Source: Rhizobium sp. WYCCWR10014 (GTDB taxonomy: Bacteria; Pseudomonadota; Alphaproteobacteria; Rhizobiales; Rhizobiaceae). From it: a stretch of DNA of 64,000 bases. Positions 19,046 to 29,012 of the stretch are shown piece by piece. Made by a program: the position numbers and the translations under genes. Location of the stretch: NCBI RefSeq assembly GCF_001657485.1, contig NZ_LXFU01000029.1:1-64000 (forward strand), given 5' to 3'. Below the pieces are notes generated by a model. That model saw only the letters and a list, made by a program, of their open reading frames with translations, ran no database searches and was not told the DNA's origin. Each line of letters starts with the position of its first letter. The first letter of the stretch is position 1.

Positions 19046-20037
19046 GTATCGCGACTGAGATTATCGGGGTGCCGGAAACGTTGGATCATTTCCAGTCGGA
19101 ATCCTATTCGCCCTACCACTTCTTCTCTTCCGAGCAATGGGCGAAATTCCGCGCCGATACGCCGTTGACGCTGACGAGCGACGAGGTCAAACGGCTGCGT
19201 TCGATGGGCGATCCGATCGATCTCGACGAGGTCCGGCGCATCTATCTGTCGCTGTCGCGGCTGCTCTCGGCACATGTCGAATCCTCGCAGATGCTTTTCG
19301 AACAGCGCAACCGCTTCCTCAGCCTGTCTGATGTGACGAAGACGCCCTTCGTCATCGGCATTGCCGGCTCGGTCGCTGTGGGAAAATCGACCACCGCCCG
19401 TATCCTCAAGGAGCTCCTGGGGCGCTGGCCTTCCAGCCCGAAGGTCGATCTCGTCACCACCGACGGCTTCCTTCATCCGAACGCCGTGCTGCAGCGGGAA
19501 AAGCTGATGCAGCGCAAAGGCTTTCCGGAAAGCTACGACACGGCTTCGATCCTGCGTTTCCTCTCGGCGATCAAGGCCGGGCGGCCGGATGTGAAGGCAC
19601 CCAGCTATTCGCACCTCGTCTACGACGTGCTGCCGGACGAATACAAGCTCGTCGACCGGCCCGATATCCTGATCTTCGAAGGCATCAACGTGCTGCAGTC
19701 GCGCGACCTGCCTGCCGGCGGCAGGATCGTGCCGATGGTCTCCGACTTCTTCGACTTCTCGATCTATATCGATGCCGCCGAAGACGAGATCCACAACTGG
19801 TATGTCACGCGCTTCATGCGGCTGCGCGAGACCGCCTTCCGCGATCCGAATTCCTATTTCCATCGCTATGCCTCGATCAACGACGCGGAAGCGCTTGATA
19901 TCGCCGAGGATCTTTGGGCAAACATCAACCTGAAAAACCTGCGGCAGAACATTCTGCCGACGCGCCCACGCGCCGATCTCATCCTGAAAAAGGGTAAGGA
20001 TCACCTGATCGAACAGGTCGCGCTGCGAAAACTATAG
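19042..20037 (+). CDS. coaA: Type I pantothenate kinase CoaA
   Basis: The 331-residue P-loop kinase phosphorylates pantothenate in the first committed step of coenzyme A synthesis. It has Walker [10 protein letters not shown] near residues 108-116, [13 protein letters not shown] and a typical C-terminal [14 protein letters not shown]. Length is close to E. coli CoaA (316). It is the last gene of the his cluster, overlapping hisE by four bases, and ends 13 bases from the convergent alkB; that gap contains no terminator hairpin. Confidence 0.96.
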   Translation: MSIATEIIGVPETLDHFQSESYSPYHFFSSEQWAKFRADTPLTLTSDEVKRLRSMGDPIDLDEVRRIYLSLSRLLSAHVESSQMLFEQRNRFLSLSDVTKTPFVIGIAGSVAVGKSTTARILKELLGRWPSSPKVDLVTTDGFLHPNAVLQREKLMQRKGFPESYDTASILRFLSAIKAGRPDVKAPSYSHLVYDVLPDEYKLVDRPDILIFEGINVLQSRDLPAGGRIVPMVSDFFDFSIYIDAAEDEIHNWYVTRFMRLRETAFRDPNSYFHRYASINDAEALDIAEDLWANINLKNLRQNILPTRPRADLILKKGKDHLIEQVALRKL

Positions 20038-20050
20038 CGACGCCTATATT

Positions 20051-20662
20051 TTAGGGATTGACGCGGCGAAGCGTCAGATTGATGCGGCCGCCATTCTTCA
20101 GCAGCGTCGAAGTCGCCGGATGGATACGATCGACACCGTGGAAACAAAGCCTCCCCTCGCCGCCCAGTACGACCAGATCACCGCTCGAAAGCTTGAAAGA
20201 TAGCGTAGGATCATTGCGGCTGAGGCCGCCGACGCGAAAGAGGCAGCTGTTGCCGAGCGAGATCGAGACGACCGGGGCTTTGAGATCCTGTTCGTCCTTG
20301 TCCTGATGCAAGCCCATGCGCGCTTCGTCGGCGTAGAAATTGACGAGGCAGGCTTCCGGCGGCTTGTCGTAACCCGAAACGTCATTCCAAATATCGAGCA
20401 ATTGCTGCGGCATTTCGGGCCAGGGTCTGCCGGTTGCAGGGTGTGTCGGCTGGTAGCGATAGCCGCGCTCTTTGTCCGTCACCCAGCCGAGCGGCCCGCA
20501 ATTGGTCATGCGCACGGACATCGGCTTGCCGGTGCCGGGCATGGCGGGCACATAAAGCGGCGCTTCGGCGACGACGGTGCGGATCACCTCGACCAATGCT
20601 TCCTGACGCGACCGGTCGAGATAGCCAGGGAGATGGCGGATGCCGTTCAAGAGCTCCGGCAT
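20051..20662 (-). CDS. alkB: AlkB family alpha-ketoglutarate-dependent dioxygenase
   Basis: The 203-residue Fe(II)/2-oxoglutarate dioxygenase reverses alkylation damage (1-meA, 3-meC) in nucleic acids. The iron site is visible as HQDKDEQDL (His-x-Asp) and the later His in CFHGVDRI, with 2-oxoglutarate-binding arginines in RINLTLRRV. NFYADEARMGLHQDKDE is diagnostic. The ATG at 20662 is chosen; in-frame GTG codons at 20671 and 20674 would overlap the end of arfB and remain possible. It probably forms a two-gene operon with arfB. Confidence 0.93.
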   Translation of the reverse strand: MPELLNGIRHLPGYLDRSRQEALVEVIRTVVAEAPLYVPAMPGTGKPMSVRMTNCGPLGWVTDKERGYRYQPTHPATGRPWPEMPQQLLDIWNDVSGYDKPPEACLVNFYADEARMGLHQDKDEQDLKAPVVSISLGNSCLFRVGGLSRNDPTLSFKLSSGDLVVLGGEGRLCFHGVDRIHPATSTLLKNGGRINLTLRRVNP

Positions 20663-20663
20663 G

Positions 20664-21104
20664 TCACTCACCACTGCCGCCGGGGCGGCCGCGCATTTTC
20701 TTGACTTCCGAGCGACCGGATTTTTCCTTCAGGCGGCGTTCGACCGAACCCTTGGTTGGCCTGGTCTTCTTGCGCGGCGGCGGCGGCGGCTTGGCGGCCT
20801 CGAGGATCAGTTCCTTGAGCCGGTCACGCGCATCCTCCCGGTTGCGGTCCTGGCTGCGAAACCGGCTCGCCTCGATCATCAGCACGCCATCCTTCGACAA
20901 CCGCCGGCCGGCGAGCTTGATCGCATTGGTTTTGACACGATCGTTCAGGGACGGCGAATTCGGGATGTTGAAGAACAGCTGGACCGCGGTCGAGACCTTG
21001 TTGACATTCTGCCCGCCGGGGCCGCCCGCCAGAACGAACTGTTCCGTCAGCTCCCATCCCGCGATGGTGATCCTGTCATCGATATAGAGCGCGTCGCTGG
21101 CCAT
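20664..21104 (-). CDS. arfB: Alternative ribosome-rescue factor ArfB (YaeJ family)
   Basis: The 146-residue protein has the peptide-release motif GGQ within GGPGGQNVNKVSTAVQL and a basic C-terminal tail (KTRPTKGSVERRLKEKSGRSE). That tail enters the empty mRNA channel of stalled ribosomes. It lacks the codon-recognition domains of RF1/RF2, so it is a rescue hydrolase, not a canonical release factor. Length is as in E. coli ArfB (140). The alkB start lies immediately downstream. Confidence 0.95.
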   Translation of the reverse strand: MASDALYIDDRITIAGWELTEQFVLAGGPGGQNVNKVSTAVQLFFNIPNSPSLNDRVKTNAIKLAGRRLSKDGVLMIEASRFRSQDRNREDARDRLKELILEAAKPPPPPRKKTRPTKGSVERRLKEKSGRSEVKKMRGRPGGSGE

Positions 21105-21156
21105 GCGGCGTTCTATCTCACATCAACGGCGAATTGAAAATATAGGCCATGATCAA

Positions 21157-21187
21157 GAAACCCGGCAATCCTGCGATGCCGGGTTTC
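21157..21187 (-). terminator. Terminator downstream of pckA
   Basis: An 11-base perfect inverted repeat (21157-21167 and 21177-21187, GAAACCCGGCA / TGCCGGGTTTC) lies between pckA and arfB. Read on the minus strand the stem ends in TTTC followed by TTGATC, a moderate T tract, about 120 bases past the pckA stop. It also separates arfB from pckA transcription. Confidence 0.75.
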
Positions 21188-21205
21188 ACGTGAGTCAGAA
21201 ACGGG

Positions 21206-21300
21206 AGCATTCCGTTCTTCTTGGAAGTACGGAATGCTCTAACTTTTGTTTTCACGCAATTCCGGACGCAAAACCGCTGCGCACTTTTGCTGGAATTGCT
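21206..21300. repeat. Dispersed rhizobial intergenic repeat, family A, copy 2, with a 10-bp hairpin
   Basis: The block has a perfect 10-base inverted repeat (21206-21215 AGCATTCCGT and 21229-21238) followed by the core at 21253-21300. That core (CACGCAATTCCGGACGC, AAAACCGC, CTTTTGCTGGAATTGCT) is shared with 16303-16357. Its ends contain CAATTCC and GGAATTG, so it can fold on itself. It lies between the pckA stop and the pckA terminator and would be transcribed as part of the pckA 3' UTR. Confidence 0.8.
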
Positions 21301-21308
21301 TGTTCGCC

Positions 21309-22919
21309 TTATTCGGCGGCGACCTTCACGCCGGGGGCCGCATCACGGACACCGCCGTCGACATGATTTTCGAACTTGGCGAAGTTCGCGATGAACATCG
21401 AGACCAGTTTTTCGGCCTGCGCGTCATAGGCTGCCTTGTCGGCCCAGGTCGAGCGCGGATCGAGAATGCTGCCATCGACACCGTCGACGGAGACGGGCAC
21501 GGCGAAGCCGAAGTTCGTGTCAGCACGGAATTCGGCTTGTCCAAGTTCGCCGCTCAGAGCGGCAGCGAGGAGCGCACGCGTCGCCTTGATCGGCATGCGC
21601 TTGCCGGTGCCGTAGGCGCCGCCGGTCCAGCCGGTATTGACAAGCCAGCATTGGACGCCATGACGGCCGATCAGTTCCTTGAGCAGATTGCCATATTCGG
21701 CCGGATGCCGCGGCATGAAGGGCGCGCCGAAGCAAGTGGAGAAGGTCGCTTCCGGTTCGACGACACCCTTTTCGGTACCGGCCACCTTGGCGGTGTAGCC
21801 GGAGAGGAAGTGATACATCGCCTGATCAGGCGTCAATCGGGCGATCGGCGGCATGACGCCAAAGGCATCGGCGGTCAGCATGATGATCGTCTTCGGATGC
21901 CCGGCACGGCCCGTTTCCGACGCGTTCGGAATGAAGTCCATCGGATAGGCGCAACGGGTGTTCTCGGTCAGCGACCCGTCGTCGAAATCCGGCTCGCGGC
22001 TTTCATTCAGCACGACGTTTTCCAGCACGGTGCCGAAGCGCTGCGTTGTCGCATAGATTTCCGGCTCGGCTTCGGCCGAGAGGCGGATGGTCTTGGCGTA
22101 GCAGCCGCCTTCGAAGTTGAAGATGCCGTTTTCGCTCCAGCCGTGTTCGTCATCGCCGATCAGCGTCCGGGCCGGATCGGCCGAAAGCGTCGTCTTGCCG
22201 GTGCCGGAAAGGCCGAAGAAGACTGCCGCGTCACCGTCCGGGCCGACATTGGCTGAGCAGTGCATCGGCATCACGCCCTTGGCCGGCAGCAGGTAGTTGA
22301 GCACGGTGAAGACCGATTTCTTCATTTCGCCGGCATAGGAGGTGCCGCCGATGAGGACGAGACCGTTGGTGAGATCGCAGGCGATCACCGTTTCCGAACG
22401 GCAGCCGTGGCGGACCGGATCGGCCTTGAAGCTCGGCAGATCGATGATCGTCAGTTTCGGCACGAAGCCGGACAGCGCTGCAGTGTCAGGGCGGATCAGC
22501 AGATTGCGGATGAACAGCGAATGCCAGGCGAATTCGGTCACGACGCGGGTTGGTAGAGCATGGCCTTCCTCGGCGCCGCCGACGAGATCCTGGACGAAAA
22601 GCTCCTTGCCCGCGGCATGCGACAGCATATCGTCGCGCAGCACGGCGAAATGCTCCGGCGAGATCGGCTTGTTGTTGTCCCACCAGATTTCGCCATCGGT
22701 ATTGATATCGCGAACGACGAATTTGTCGCGCGGCGAACGGCCCGTGTGCTGGCCGGTAATAGCCCGCAATGCGCCTTGAGCGGTCAGTTCGGCTTCGCCC
22801 CGGCGGATCGCTTCTTCATAGAGCGCGGCGGCGGAAAAGTTGTAGCGAACGCTGGCTGCGCCGCCCAATCCAACCGTTGCCAGCTCTATTGCCGGGTTAT
22901 GAACTCCGAACATTTCCAT
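21309..22919 (-). CDS. pckA: Phosphoenolpyruvate carboxykinase (ATP)
   Basis: The 536-residue ATP-dependent PEP carboxykinase converts oxaloacetate to PEP for gluconeogenesis on C4-dicarboxylates, important for free-living rhizobia. Walker A is [14 protein letters not shown], the metal site [17 protein letters not shown] follows, and [18 protein letters not shown] binds oxaloacetate near the N-terminus. Length is typical (about 535). It is divergent from chvI across an AT-rich 337-base region, an arrangement known from other rhizobia. ChvI has been reported to influence carbon metabolism, so regulation from that region is plausible. Confidence 0.98.
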   Translation of the reverse strand: MEMFGVHNPAIELATVGLGGAASVRYNFSAAALYEEAIRRGEAELTAQGALRAITGQHTGRSPRDKFVVRDINTDGEIWWDNNKPISPEHFAVLRDDMLSHAAGKELFVQDLVGGAEEGHALPTRVVTEFAWHSLFIRNLLIRPDTAALSGFVPKLTIIDLPSFKADPVRHGCRSETVIACDLTNGLVLIGGTSYAGEMKKSVFTVLNYLLPAKGVMPMHCSANVGPDGDAAVFFGLSGTGKTTLSADPARTLIGDDEHGWSENGIFNFEGGCYAKTIRLSAEAEPEIYATTQRFGTVLENVVLNESREPDFDDGSLTENTRCAYPMDFIPNASETGRAGHPKTIIMLTADAFGVMPPIARLTPDQAMYHFLSGYTAKVAGTEKGVVEPEATFSTCFGAPFMPRHPAEYGNLLKELIGRHGVQCWLVNTGWTGGAYGTGKRMPIKATRALLAAALSGELGQAEFRADTNFGFAVPVSVDGVDGSILDPRSTWADKAAYDAQAEKLVSMFIANFAKFENHVDGGVRDAAPGVKVAAE

Positions 22920-23256
22920 GGCTAGTTCCCTTCACTCAGGCGCGTTGCCGTTAAAACTAACCGCGAAAATACGGGCAGAAATTTTAAAACACAAGATGGA
23001 AAACTTGAGAAAATGCAGTGATATCAAACAATTAATCGATTTAAATTTATCGCCATAATTTTAAATCGTTTGAATAGCTCACGTTTAAACATTTGGAAGA
23101 ACCACCTAAGATTGCGTTCTAATTTTACGGCAATCTTCCCCTTTATCTTTGCCACAATTTGTTCCACCTTTATCCTCCATAAGCGCATCCGGTCACTGAG
23201 ACCGCCTGGGGAGAGCAAATCCGGGAGATTGCGCACTGATGACGGAGACCAACACC
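22920..23256. promoter_or_regulatory. AT-rich divergent promoter region of pckA and chvI
   Basis: These 337 bases separate divergently read pckA and chvI and hold no credible gene. From about 22970 to 23180 the sequence is strikingly A+T rich compared with its surroundings. A dyad lies at 23037-23045 / 23060-23068 (CGATTTAAA and its complement, 14 bases apart), a candidate protein-binding site. Ribosome sites for chvI fall at 23243-23248 (CGGAGA). No promoter hexamers can be called with confidence. Confidence 0.55.
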
Positions 23257-23991
23257 ATGCCGACAATCGCGCTCGTTGATGACGACCGCAACATCCTCAC
23301 CTCGGTGTCGATCGCACTGGAGGCCGAAGGATATAAGGTCGAGACGTATACGGATGGTGCTTCGGCGCTCGACGGCCTGCTGGCGCGACCGCCGCAGCTG
23401 GCGATCTTCGACATCAAGATGCCGCGCATGGACGGCATGGAACTGCTGCGCCGCCTGCGGCAGAAGTCGGATATTCCAGTCATCTTCCTCACCTCCAAGG
23501 ATGAGGAGATCGATGAACTCTTCGGCCTGAAGATGGGCGCCGACGATTTCATCACCAAACCGTTTTCGCAGCGTCTGCTGGTGGAGCGCGTGCGCGCCGT
23601 CCTGCGCCGCGCGTCAAGCCGCGAAGCCGCCGCCGCCGGCACCAGCCCCACCGGCGCGCCGAAGAACGGCGCGGTGCAGCAGGCCCGCTCGCTGGAGCGC
23701 GGGCAGCTGGTCATGGACCAGGAACGCCATACCTGCACCTGGAAAGGCGAGGCCGTGACCCTGACGGTGACCGAATTCCTGATCCTGCATTCGCTGGCGC
23801 AGCGCCCCGGCGTCGTCAAAAGCCGCGACGCGCTGATGGACGCAGCCTATGACGAACAGGTCTATGTCGACGACCGGACTATCGACAGCCACATCAAGCG
23901 GCTGCGCAAGAAATTCAAGATGGTCGACACCGACTTTGATATGATTGAAACACTCTACGGAGTGGGATACCGCTTCCGCGAAGCAGCCTGA
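23257..23991 (+). CDS. chvI: Response regulator ChvI
   Basis: The 244-residue OmpR-family regulator has a receiver domain ([10 protein letters not shown], phosphorylation site Asp52 in [10 protein letters not shown], Lys in FITKPFS). A C-terminal winged helix follows, with [15 protein letters not shown] and a YGVGYRF end. The ATG at 23257 matches the known ChvI N-terminus ([10 protein letters not shown]); a start six codons earlier at 23239 is also possible. ChvI with ChvG and the periplasmic inhibitor ExoR controls exopolysaccharide, motility and acid response and is essential or nearly so in several rhizobia. Confidence 0.96.
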   Translation: MPTIALVDDDRNILTSVSIALEAEGYKVETYTDGASALDGLLARPPQLAIFDIKMPRMDGMELLRRLRQKSDIPVIFLTSKDEEIDELFGLKMGADDFITKPFSQRLLVERVRAVLRRASSREAAAAGTSPTGAPKNGAVQQARSLERGQLVMDQERHTCTWKGEAVTLTVTEFLILHSLAQRPGVVKSRDALMDAAYDEQVYVDDRTIDSHIKRLRKKFKMVDTDFDMIETLYGVGYRFREAA

Positions 23992-24014
23992 GCCCCGAGC
24001 GGCGCAGCGCGCTC

Positions 24015-24116
24015 CTGCATAATTTCCTAAATCGGCATCGATTTAAGGATTAGATTATGCAGCAGTTCAAAATGTCACAGCGTCCTTTGCGCGTCTGAAA
24101 AGACGCGCGGCGCTGT
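24015..24116. repeat. Dispersed palindromic element, family B, copy 1, between chvI and chvG
   Basis: Two stem-loops lie side by side. The first spans 24015-24062, with CTGCATAAT closing on ATTATGCAG and an inner TAAATCG/CGATTTA stem. The second has ACAGCG (24077-24082) pairing with CGCTGT (24111-24116) around GCGCGTCT-GAAA-AGACGCGC (24089-24108). The same two-hairpin plan and much of the sequence occur in inverse orientation at 46196-46296. It occupies most of the 185-base chvI-chvG gap and will be transcribed if the genes form an operon. Confidence 0.8.
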
Positions 24117-24176
24117 CGGAAATATTGAGGGCTGCGGGCCGGTCCATCCGGCCCCGCCCTTCGAAAGGGCCTGTCA

Positions 24177-25967
24177 TTGGCACAGTTGGTGCAGGAAAGG
24201 GATCTGGACGATGCGGAGGGCGTGAGCACCCGTCGCGTCCGAGGCCGCCGTTGGTCGCATCCCTTTACCCTGATCCGCCGCATCTTCGGCAATGCCGTCT
24301 TTTCGAGCCTGACACGGCGCATCCTGTTCTTCAATCTCGTCGCGCTGGTGGTGCTCGTCGGCGGCATCCTCTACCTTAACCAGTTCCGCGAGGGATTGAT
24401 CGATGCTCGCGCCGAAAGCCTGTTGACGCAGGGCGAAATCATCGCCGGCGCCGTTTCGGCCTCCGCGTCGGTCGATACCAACTCGATTACCATCGATCCG
24501 CAGAAGCTGCTCGAGTTGCAGGCCGGCCAGAGCATCACCCCGGTGCCGAATGACGAGGACCTTGAATTCCCGATCGATCCCGAAAAGGTCGCGCCGGTCT
24601 TGCGCCGGCTGATTTCTCCGACGCGCACGCGAGCCCGCATCTTCGATGCCGATGCCAACCTGCTGCTCGATTCGCGCCATCTCTATTCGCGCGGCCAGGT
24701 GCTGCGCTTCGACCTGCCGCCGGTGGAGGAAGAGAAACAGACCTGGAGCGAGTGGTTCGCCACCCTGTTCAACAAGGCGTTACAGCCCGGCAATCTGCCG
24801 CTCTATAAGGAAGCGCCGGGTGGTGACGGCTCGATCTATCCCGAAGTGATGAACGCGCTCACCGGCGTGCGCGGTGCAGTCGTGCGCACCACCGAAAAAG
24901 GTGAACTCATCGTGTCCGTCGCCGTGCCGATCCAGCGCTTCCGCGCCGTGCTCGGCGTGCTGTTGTTGTCGACGCAGGCGGGCGACATCGACAATATCGT
25001 CCATGCCGAGCGGCTTGCCATCATGCGTGTCTTCGGCGTGGCGACACTCGTCAACGTGCTGCTTTCGCTGGTGCTGTCGTCGACCATCGCCAATCCGCTT
25101 CGCCGTCTTTCGGCAGCGGCCATCCGCGTTCGCCGCGGCGCCAAGACGCGTGAGGAAATTCCCGACTTCTCTGCTCGCCAGGATGAAATCGGCAACCTTT
25201 CGATCGCATTGCGCGAGATGACGACGGCGCTCTACGACCGCATCGATGCGATCGAAAGTTTCGCGGCCGATGTCAGCCACGAGCTCAAGAACCCGCTGAC
25301 CTCTCTGCGCAGCGCCGTCGAAACGCTGCCGCTTGCCCGATCCGACGATTCCAAGAAGCGGCTGATGGACGTCATCCAGCACGATGTCCGCCGCCTCGAC
25401 CGGCTGATCAGCGATATCTCCGACGCCTCCCGTCTCGACGCCGAACTCGCACGCGTCGATGCCGGCTCCGTCGACATGGAGGTGCTGCTGCGCGACCTCA
25501 TCGAGGTTTCGCGCCAGGTCAGGAGCACCAAGAAGCAGGTGGAAATCGAATATGCGATCGAACGCAAGCCGAACGTCAAGACGCGCTTCGTCGTCAACGG
25601 CCACGATCTACGCATCGGCCAGATCATCGCCAACCTGATCGAGAACGCCCGCTCTTTCGTGCCGGAAAAGGGCGGCAAGATTATTGTGCGGCTGGTGCGG
25701 ACACGCTCGCGCTGCGTCACCACTATCGAAGACAACGGCCCCGGCATCCAGGCGGAAAATATCGACCGCATCTTCGAGCGCTTCTATACGGACCGGCCGG
25801 AGGCGGAAGGCTTCGGCCAGAATTCGGGGCTCGGCCTTTCGATCAGCCGGCAGATCGCCGAAGCGCATGGCGGTTCGCTGAGAGCCGAAAACATCACCGA
25901 TGCCGAGAGCGGGCATATACTCGGGGCGCGCTTCATCCTCTCTTTGCCAATCGGCGCCGCAGCATGA
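24177..25967 (+). CDS. chvG: Sensor histidine kinase ChvG (ExoS)
   Basis: The 596-residue kinase has a first membrane segment near residues 50-68 (ILFFNLVALVVLVGGILYL), a large periplasmic sensor domain and a second segment near 275-300. A HAMP region, the H box DVSHELKNPL with phospho-His368 and an ATPase domain (IENARSF, EDNGPGI, GLGLSIS) follow. The start is a TTG at 24177 with AAAGGG at 24164-24169; GTG codons at 24192 and 24222 are alternatives. ChvG phosphorylates ChvI and is restrained by ExoR in the periplasm. The hprK start overlaps its stop by four bases. Confidence 0.95.
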   Translation: MAQLVQERDLDDAEGVSTRRVRGRRWSHPFTLIRRIFGNAVFSSLTRRILFFNLVALVVLVGGILYLNQFREGLIDARAESLLTQGEIIAGAVSASASVDTNSITIDPQKLLELQAGQSITPVPNDEDLEFPIDPEKVAPVLRRLISPTRTRARIFDADANLLLDSRHLYSRGQVLRFDLPPVEEEKQTWSEWFATLFNKALQPGNLPLYKEAPGGDGSIYPEVMNALTGVRGAVVRTTEKGELIVSVAVPIQRFRAVLGVLLLSTQAGDIDNIVHAERLAIMRVFGVATLVNVLLSLVLSSTIANPLRRLSAAAIRVRRGAKTREEIPDFSARQDEIGNLSIALREMTTALYDRIDAIESFAADVSHELKNPLTSLRSAVETLPLARSDDSKKRLMDVIQHDVRRLDRLISDISDASRLDAELARVDAGSVDMEVLLRDLIEVSRQVRSTKKQVEIEYAIERKPNVKTRFVVNGHDLRIGQIIANLIENARSFVPEKGGKIIVRLVRTRSRCVTTIEDNGPGIQAENIDRIFERFYTDRPEAEGFGQNSGLGLSISRQIAEAHGGSLRAENITDAESGHILGARFILSLPIGAAA

Positions 25968-26416
25968 CCGAGGCAGATTTCAACGTCCATGCGACGGCGA
26001 TCGTCGTCGGCAAGACGGGGCTGCTGTTCAGCGGCCCCTCCGGCTGGGGAAAATCGATGCTGGCCTTCACCTGCATGACCGAGGCGCGCCGGCTCGGACT
26101 TTTCACGGCGCTGGTCGCCGACGATCAGGTTCTTCTCTCAGCAGAGGCCGGCGCGGTGATCGCCACGTGCCCAACGTCGATCAGCGGGCTGATCGAACTT
26201 CGCGGCACCGGCATCGTTCGTCAGGACCATATTCCCAGGGCGGCCATGCATTATGCCGTGCTTCCGGGCAGCGCTACCGGTGAAAACCGGGTGCCTCCCG
26301 AGGGCGAAATGGTGAGCCTTGCCGCCGGTTTTTCGCTTCCCGCATTGCGGTTGCTCACAGGCGTTTCCTCACCCCTTGCGATCCTGATGGCAAAAGTGCC
26401 GGATATCGGGCGCTGA
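25964..26416 (+). CDS. hprK: Short-form HPr kinase/phosphorylase
   Basis: The 150-residue protein is the truncated alphaproteobacterial HPr kinase. It retains only the catalytic C-terminal domain, with P-loop GPSGWGKS and the family signature around ELRGTGIV, and lacks the N-terminal half of the Firmicutes enzyme (about 310 residues). It is expected to phosphorylate or dephosphorylate the regulatory Ser of HPr, encoded two genes on. Four-base overlap with chvG (ATGA) implies translational coupling, linking envelope sensing to PTS phosphorylation. Confidence 0.93.
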   Translation: MTEADFNVHATAIVVGKTGLLFSGPSGWGKSMLAFTCMTEARRLGLFTALVADDQVLLSAEAGAVIATCPTSISGLIELRGTGIVRQDHIPRAAMHYAVLPGSATGENRVPPEGEMVSLAAGFSLPALRLLTGVSSPLAILMAKVPDIGR

Positions 26417-26564
26417 GGCCTTCCGGATTGGTCAATGTGCCTTATATATTCGCATTTTTATCTTGCACTTCGGCTTTTCATAGCCAAGATGTGCCCCCAC
26501 CGGTGGACGTAATTGCTGCGTTGCGATATTGGGGCCACCGTTTGTATATGGGAGCAGTAATATC

Positions 26565-26966
26565 ATGATCGGACTTGTGCTTGTCACTCATGGCAAGCTG
26601 GCTGAAGAGTTTCGTCATGCTGTCGAGCACGTCGTCGGTCCTCAGAAATTCATCGAGACGGTCTGTATTGGCCCCGAAGACGACATGGACCAGAGGCGGC
26701 AGGACATTCTGGAAGCCGTTTCCGGTGCCGATGATGGCCATGGCGTCGTCATCCTGACCGACATGTTCGGCGGCACGCCGTCCAATCTCGCCATATCAGT
26801 CATGAGCAGCGGCCATACCGAGGTCATTGCCGGCGTCAACCTGCCGATGTTGATCAAACTTGCCGGGGTGCGCGGCGAGAACAACATGGAGAAGGCGCTG
26901 GTGGAGGCTTCCGAAGCCGGGCGGAAATATATCAATGTCGCGAGCCGTGTGCTTAGCGGAAAATAA
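26565..26966 (+). CDS. PTS EIIA component of the mannose family
   Basis: The 133-residue protein has the EIIA(Man) fold signature: N-terminal MIGLVLVTHG with phosphoryl-accepting His9 and the conserved TDMFGGTPSN loop. No EIIB, IIC or IID sugar permease domain accompanies it, so it is likely regulatory, taking phosphate from HPr as the end of an incomplete PTS. The ATG at 26565 is supported by GGGAGCA at 26550-26556. It follows hprK after 148 bases and precedes HPr by nine. It is sometimes named manX or ptsM. Confidence 0.92.
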   Translation: MIGLVLVTHGKLAEEFRHAVEHVVGPQKFIETVCIGPEDDMDQRRQDILEAVSGADDGHGVVILTDMFGGTPSNLAISVMSSGHTEVIAGVNLPMLIKLAGVRGENNMEKALVEASEAGRKYINVASRVLSGK

Positions 26967-26975
26967 CGGGCCTTC

Positions 26976-27251
26976 ATGACATCGCTCTCCCGGGAACTCC
27001 TCATCATCAACAAGCGCGGTCTTCACGCGCGCGCTTCCGCCAAATTCGTGCAGATGGTCGAGACCTTCGATGCCGCCATCACCGTTTCCAAGGATGGAAT
27101 GACGGTCGGCGGAACCTCCATCATGGGCCTGATGATGCTTGCGGCAAGCCCCGGCTCGAGCGTCGTCGTCTCGGCGAGCGGCAGCCAGGCCAAGGAAGCG
27201 CTGGAGGCTCTGGACCAGCTGATCCAGAACAGGTTCGGCGAGGAAATGTGA
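26976..27251 (+). CDS. Phosphocarrier protein HPr
   Basis: The 91-residue HPr family protein has the active-site loop NKRGLHARAS with His17 as the EI-dependent phosphorylation site. The second regulatory site Ser48 lies in GGTSIMGLMML, where HPrK acts. Length matches HPr (85-91). Together with the upstream EIIA and HPrK it forms the sugar-independent PTS found in many alphaproteobacteria, with enzyme I encoded elsewhere. It can be named ptsH or ptsO. Confidence 0.94.
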   Translation: MTSLSRELLIINKRGLHARASAKFVQMVETFDAAITVSKDGMTVGGTSIMGLMMLAASPGSSVVVSASGSQAKEALEALDQLIQNRFGEEM

Positions 27252-27273
27252 GCGCCGGCGAGCTCATATAAAC

Positions 27274-27293
27274 ATATAAAGACTTCTTTATAT
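27274..27293. promoter_or_regulatory. Candidate SAH-responsive (SahR/ArsR-type) operator upstream of ahcY
   Basis: A perfect 9-base inverted repeat, ATATAAAGA-CT-TCTTTATAT, lies 116 bases before the ahcY start. An AT-rich palindrome of this kind is what I recall for the ArsR-type methyl-cycle regulator SahR in Proteobacteria, which represses ahcY, metH and metF and is released by S-adenosylhomocysteine. The dyad is read directly from sequence; the regulator assignment is from memory of the family. Confidence 0.6.
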
Positions 27294-27408
27294 CCTTATT
27301 GCCATCACCGACGAAGCCTGCTAAACGGCGGACATGCCGTGCGCTTGCACGTGGGTCATCCTTCGCGCCTGCGCCAATTTTGAGATGTTTTTCAGCCTGG
27401 AGGCCTCT

Positions 27409-28809
<1,401 letters not shown>

Positions 28810-28837
28810 TCTGATCGTTAATATCCACAAGATGTAG

Positions 28838-28874
28838 AAGCCGCGGCATTGACAAATGCCGCGGCTTATTTTTT
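28838..28874 (+). terminator. Rho-independent terminator of ahcY
   Basis: A perfect 13-base inverted repeat (28838-28850 and 28855-28867, loop GACA) is followed by ATTTTTT. It lies 28 bases past the ahcY stop and insulates ahcY from the divL homologue downstream. Confidence 0.93.
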
Positions 28875-29012
28875 GAGCGCTCCCTTCCCGCCGATTCCCT
28901 TCCGAAGTATTGTTTTAAGACTTGATTCGTGGCGCCGGACCCTGTCCGACCGCCGCGAAAATGGGATGTCTTGTCGTAATGCGGCACATTGAAGGACGGA
29001 GACATACCGCGG

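Noticed and set aside
23024..23266. 80-codon minus-strand frame in the pckA-chvI gap
   Set aside because: The AT-rich composition, Lys/Arg/Phe-rich product and overlap with the start of chvI argue against a gene.
27252..27408. SAH or SAM riboswitch before ahcY
   Set aside because: I could not fold the leader into the SAH, SAM-II or SAM/SAH consensus; the clear feature is a DNA-type palindrome.
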